Positions 5,202 through 8,170 of a DNA stretch of 8,170 nucleotides are shown here, piece after piece. Location of the stretch: positions 1 through 8,170 of the forward strand of contig CADBQF010000360.1 of NCBI GenBank assembly GCA_902796705.1, read 5' to 3'. Below the pieces are notes generated by a model. That model was not told the origin of the DNA and ran no database searches. It saw only the letters and a program-made list of their open reading frames with translations. This DNA comes from Ruminococcus flavefaciens. Lineage in GTDB: Bacteria; Bacillota; Clostridia; Oscillospirales; Ruminococcaceae. Position numbers and translations under genes: made by a program. Within the stretch, counting starts at the first letter, position 1; every line of letters starts with the position of its first letter.

Positions 5202-8170
5202 ATGCCGCTGAGAAAGGATATAAAAAAGGTACTCGTGATAGGTTCAGGCCCTATCGTCATAGGACAGGCAGCAGAATTCGACTATGCCGGAACACAGGCT
5301 TGCAGAGCTTTGCGTCAGGAGGGACTTGAAGTCGTCCTCGTAAACTCAAACCCTGCAACTATAATGACAGATAAGGCAATGGCTGACAAGGTCTATATCG
5401 AACCGCTTACACTTGACGTTATAAAGCGTATAATCGAGATAGAAAAGCCGGACAGCCTTCTCTCCACTCTCGGAGGACAGACAGGACTCACACTTTCCAT
5501 GCAGCTCGCAGAGGAAGGCTTCCTTGATTCGCATAATGTAAAGCTCCTCGGTGCTGATCCGCTCACTATCCACAAGGCAGAGGACAGACAGGCATTCAAG
5601 GACACTATGGAAAAGATAGGCGAGCCGTGTATCCCCTCAAAAGTCGTTGAGACAGTAGAGGACGCTCTTGACTTTGCAGAAGTTATCGGATATCCCGTTA
5701 TCGTAAGACCGGCATTCACGCTCGGCGGAACAGGCGGCGGCATCGCACAGAACAAGGACGAACTCCACGAGATAGCCACGAACGGTCTTCGTCTTTCACC
5801 AATTACACAGATACTTGTTGAAAAGTGCATCAGCGGCTGGAAGGAGATCGAGTTTGAAGTTATCCGTGACGCAAAGGGTAATGTCATAACCGTATGTTCT
5901 ATGGAGAATTTCGATCCGGTCGGCGTACATACAGGTGACAGTATCGTTATCGCTCCGGCAGTAACACTTACAGACCGTGAGTACCAGATGCTCCGTACAG
6001 CGGCAATAAACATAATCAAGGAACTCAAAGTAGAGGGCGGCTGCAACTGTCAGTTCGCACTTCACCCGACGAGCTTCGAGTACGCAGTCATCGAGGTAAA
6101 TCCGAGAGTTTCACGTTCTTCCGCACTTGCTTCAAAGGCTACAGGATATCCTATCGCCAAGACAGCCGCAAAGATAGCAGTAGGATATACTCTCGACGAG
6201 ATAATCAATCAGGTAACAGGAAAGACCTACGCCTGCTTTGAACCTGCACTTGACTATGTGGTAGTAAAATTCCCGAAATGGGCATTCGATAAATTTGTAT
6301 ATGCAAAGCGTACCCTCGGTACACAGATGAAAGCTACCGGAGAGGTAATGGCTATCGGCACAAGCTTCGAGCAGGCTATGATGAAAGCCGTCCGTTCGAT
6401 AGAACTCGGCATGGATTCCATGAACCTCAAGAAGTTCAAGAAGCTCACCGATGAAGAAGTACACCAGAAGCTCTATGACGTTGACGACGAGCGTTCTTTT
6501 GCCGTATTTGAGGCTCTCAAGAGAGGCATCACACCGGAGGAGATACACCGCATCACGATGATAGACAACTGGTTCTTATACAAGCTGAAAAATCTTGTCG
6601 AGCTTGAAGAATGGCTCGCTGACGGAGAACTTACAGAGGAAAAATACCTTACTGCCAAGAAGTACGGCTACCTCGACAGCACTATCGAGCGTATGTCCGG
6701 TCAGAAATGTCCGGCACGCAGAAGAGCTGTATTCAAAATGGTCGATACCTGTGCAGGCGAGTTCAAGGCAGAGACTCCGTATTTCTATTCGACATACGAC
6801 GATGAGAACGAAGCAGAGGAATTCATCGAGAGCAGGGATTCCGGCAAGAAAAAGATAATCGTATTCGGTTCAGGCCCGATACGCATAGGACAGGGAATCG
6901 AGTTCGACTACTGCTCCGTACACTGTGTATGGACTCTCAAAGAACTCGGCTATGAAGCAGTTATATGCAATAACAATCCTGAGACAGTTTCTACTGATTT
7001 CGATACAGGCGACAGGCTTTATTTCGATCCGCTCACAAAAGAGGACGTTGAATCGATCATCGAGACTGAAAAGCCGTATGGAGTCGTAGTTCAGTTCGGC
7101 GGACAGACAGCTATCAAGCTCACAAGACATCTCTCCGATATGGGCGTTAAGATACTCGGAACTTCCGCAGATATGATCGATGCCGCAGAGGACAGGGAGC
7201 GTTTCGACGAGATACTTGAAAAGTGTTCTATTCCACGTCCAAAGGGACATACGGTAATGACTACAGAAGAAGCCGTAGCCGCCGCCGAAGACCTCGGATA
7301 TCCCGTACTTCTCCGCCCGTCATACGTTCTCGGCGGACAGAATATGATAATCGCCCACTCAAAAGACGATGTTGTTGAATACATGGGAATCATCACGAGC
7401 CACATGATAGAAAACCCCGTTCTCATCGATAAGTACATGATGGGTACAGAGGTAGAAGTCGATGCTATCTGCGACGGAGAGGATTTCCTTATCCCCGGCA
7501 TCATGGAGCATATCGAGAGAGCCGGAGTACATTCAGGAGACTCCATATCAATATATCCCGCACAGCATCTCTCCGACAGGATAAAGCGTATTATCGTTGA
7601 ATATACACGCAAACTCGCAAAGGAACTCAATGTCATCGGACTTGTCAATATCCAGTACGTCGTATATAATCACGAGGTATATGTCATAGAGGTAAATCCA
7701 CGTTCATCAAGAACAGTTCCGTATATCAGCAAAGTTACCGGTATCCCGATGGTCGATATCGCTACAAAGATAATGTTCGGTGCAAAGCTCAAAGATATGG
7801 GCTATGAGAGCGGACTCTATCCGGCAGGCGATTACGTCGCAGTTAAAGTTCCTGTGTTCAGTTTTGAGAAGCTCACAGATGTCGATACGATGCTCGGCCC
7901 TGAGATGAAGTCTACCGGAGAATGCCTCGGAATCGGCAGAAACCTCGAAGACGCTCTCCTGAAAGGCCTTACAGCAGCCGGATTCGACCTCAAGCGTGAG
8001 GGCGGTGTCCTTATCTCCGTAAGAGATTCCGACAAGCAGGAGATACTCCCCATTGCAGATAAATTCGAGCAAATGGGATTCGAGCTTTACGCAACTTCCG
8101 GTACACAGAGCGTGCTTCACAGAAATATGATCGCCGCTCACCTCGTCCGTAAAATATCAGACGGCGAACC
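5202..8170 (+). CDS. carB: Carbamoyl phosphate synthase large subunit, 3' end beyond the window
   Basis: CarB (PyrAB) makes carbamoyl phosphate from bicarbonate, ammonia and two ATP. The frame is open from ATG 5202 to the right edge: 989 codons of an expected 1060-1075, so roughly 75-85 residues are missing. AAGGGAGG (5185-5192) precedes the start by 9 bases. The two homologous synthetase halves are clear: [17 protein letters not shown] (14-30) with ATP-grasp parts [12 protein letters not shown] (169-180) and [18 protein letters not shown] (298-315), then [15 protein letters not shown] (556-570) with RPSYVLGGQ (705-713) and a second [11 protein letters not shown]. The oligomerisation domain lies between them (about 400-550). 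A methylglyoxal-synthase-like allosteric domain, where UMP and other effectors bind, starts near 934 and is cut by the edge. The second half has Gln713 where Escherichia coli has Arg in LGGR. No frameshift is seen. Confidence 0.97.
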   Translation, partial: MPLRKDIKKVLVIGSGPIVIGQAAEFDYAGTQACRALRQEGLEVVLVNSNPATIMTDKAMADKVYIEPLTLDVIKRIIEIEKPDSLLSTLGGQTGLTLSMQLAEEGFLDSHNVKLLGADPLTIHKAEDRQAFKDTMEKIGEPCIPSKVVETVEDALDFAEVIGYPVIVRPAFTLGGTGGGIAQNKDELHEIATNGLRLSPITQILVEKCISGWKEIEFEVIRDAKGNVITVCSMENFDPVGVHTGDSIVIAPAVTLTDREYQMLRTAAINIIKELKVEGGCNCQFALHPTSFEYAVIEVNPRVSRSSALASKATGYPIAKTAAKIAVGYTLDEIINQVTGKTYACFEPALDYVVVKFPKWAFDKFVYAKRTLGTQMKATGEVMAIGTSFEQAMMKAVRSIELGMDSMNLKKFKKLTDEEVHQKLYDVDDERSFAVFEALKRGITPEEIHRITMIDNWFLYKLKNLVELEEWLADGELTEEKYLTAKKYGYLDSTIERMSGQKCPARRRAVFKMVDTCAGEFKAETPYFYSTYDDENEAEEFIESRDSGKKKIIVFGSGPIRIGQGIEFDYCSVHCVWTLKELGYEAVICNNNPETVSTDFDTGDRLYFDPLTKEDVESIIETEKPYGVVVQFGGQTAIKLTRHLSDMGVKILGTSADMIDAAEDRERFDEILEKCSIPRPKGHTVMTTEEAVAAAEDLGYPVLLRPSYVLGGQNMIIAHSKDDVVEYMGIITSHMIENPVLIDKYMMGTEVEVDAICDGEDFLIPGIMEHIERAGVHSGDSISIYPAQHLSDRIKRIIVEYTRKLAKELNVIGLVNIQYVVYNHEVYVIEVNPRSSRTVPYISKVTGIPMVDIATKIMFGAKLKDMGYESGLYPAGDYVAVKVPVFSFEKLTDVDTMLGPEMKSTGECLGIGRNLEDALLKGLTAAGFDLKREGGVLISVRDSDKQEILPIADKFEQMGFELYATSGTQSVLHRNMIAAHLVRKISDGE

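Noticed and set aside
5393..6046. 217-residue - strand frame inside carB
   Set aside because: Shadow of carB, whose conserved motifs read through the whole stretch on the + strand.

Overview
The window is a housekeeping stretch of a Gram-positive, low-to-mid GC bacterium. I infer a Clostridia / Ruminococcus-like member of the Bacillota, from strong AGGAGG-type ribosome binding sites before nearly every gene, a PyrR-type pyrimidine attenuator, a class I dihydroorotase, a long type 2 OMP decarboxylase, and heavy use of ATA and AGA codons. No marker gene is present, so the genus is a guess. All convincing genes are on the + strand. I see no mobile element, CRISPR array, tRNA or rRNA.

Layout. 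Positions 1-132 hold a strong imperfect palindrome (31-63), a small hairpin (93-107) and the ribosome binding site of trmB. trmB (133-792) encodes the tRNA m7G46 methyltransferase. It is followed after 4 bases by an unrecognised 67-residue basic protein (797-1000). A strong sigma-A-type promoter (1032-1060) then starts a leader of about 170 bases. The leader contains a PyrR-binding hairpin (box at 1095-1108), an intrinsic terminator (1177-1207) and a mutually exclusive antiterminator that can be paired base by base.

Behind this attenuator lies a pyrimidine biosynthesis operon: pyrR (1241-1762), pyrC (1772-3040), pyrF (3064-3990), carA (4094-5200) and carB (5202 to beyond the right edge). PyrR senses UMP/UTP and should promote termination in the leader when pyrimidines are plentiful. 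CarA and CarB make carbamoyl phosphate (first step), PyrC closes the dihydroorotate ring (third step) and PyrF makes UMP (last step). The genes for the second, fourth and fifth steps (pyrB, pyrD/pyrK, pyrE) are not in the window. pyrK/D/E could follow carB.

Most points worth a second look are local. The PyrR protein has lost several residues linked in the literature to RNA binding and PRPP chemistry although its RNA target is well kept. TrmB has Asn where the family has a catalytic Asp. There is a long 13-bp hairpin between pyrF and carA. Two genes have an upstream in-frame start codon that should not be used (pyrR and carA). I did not find a previously undescribed system here.
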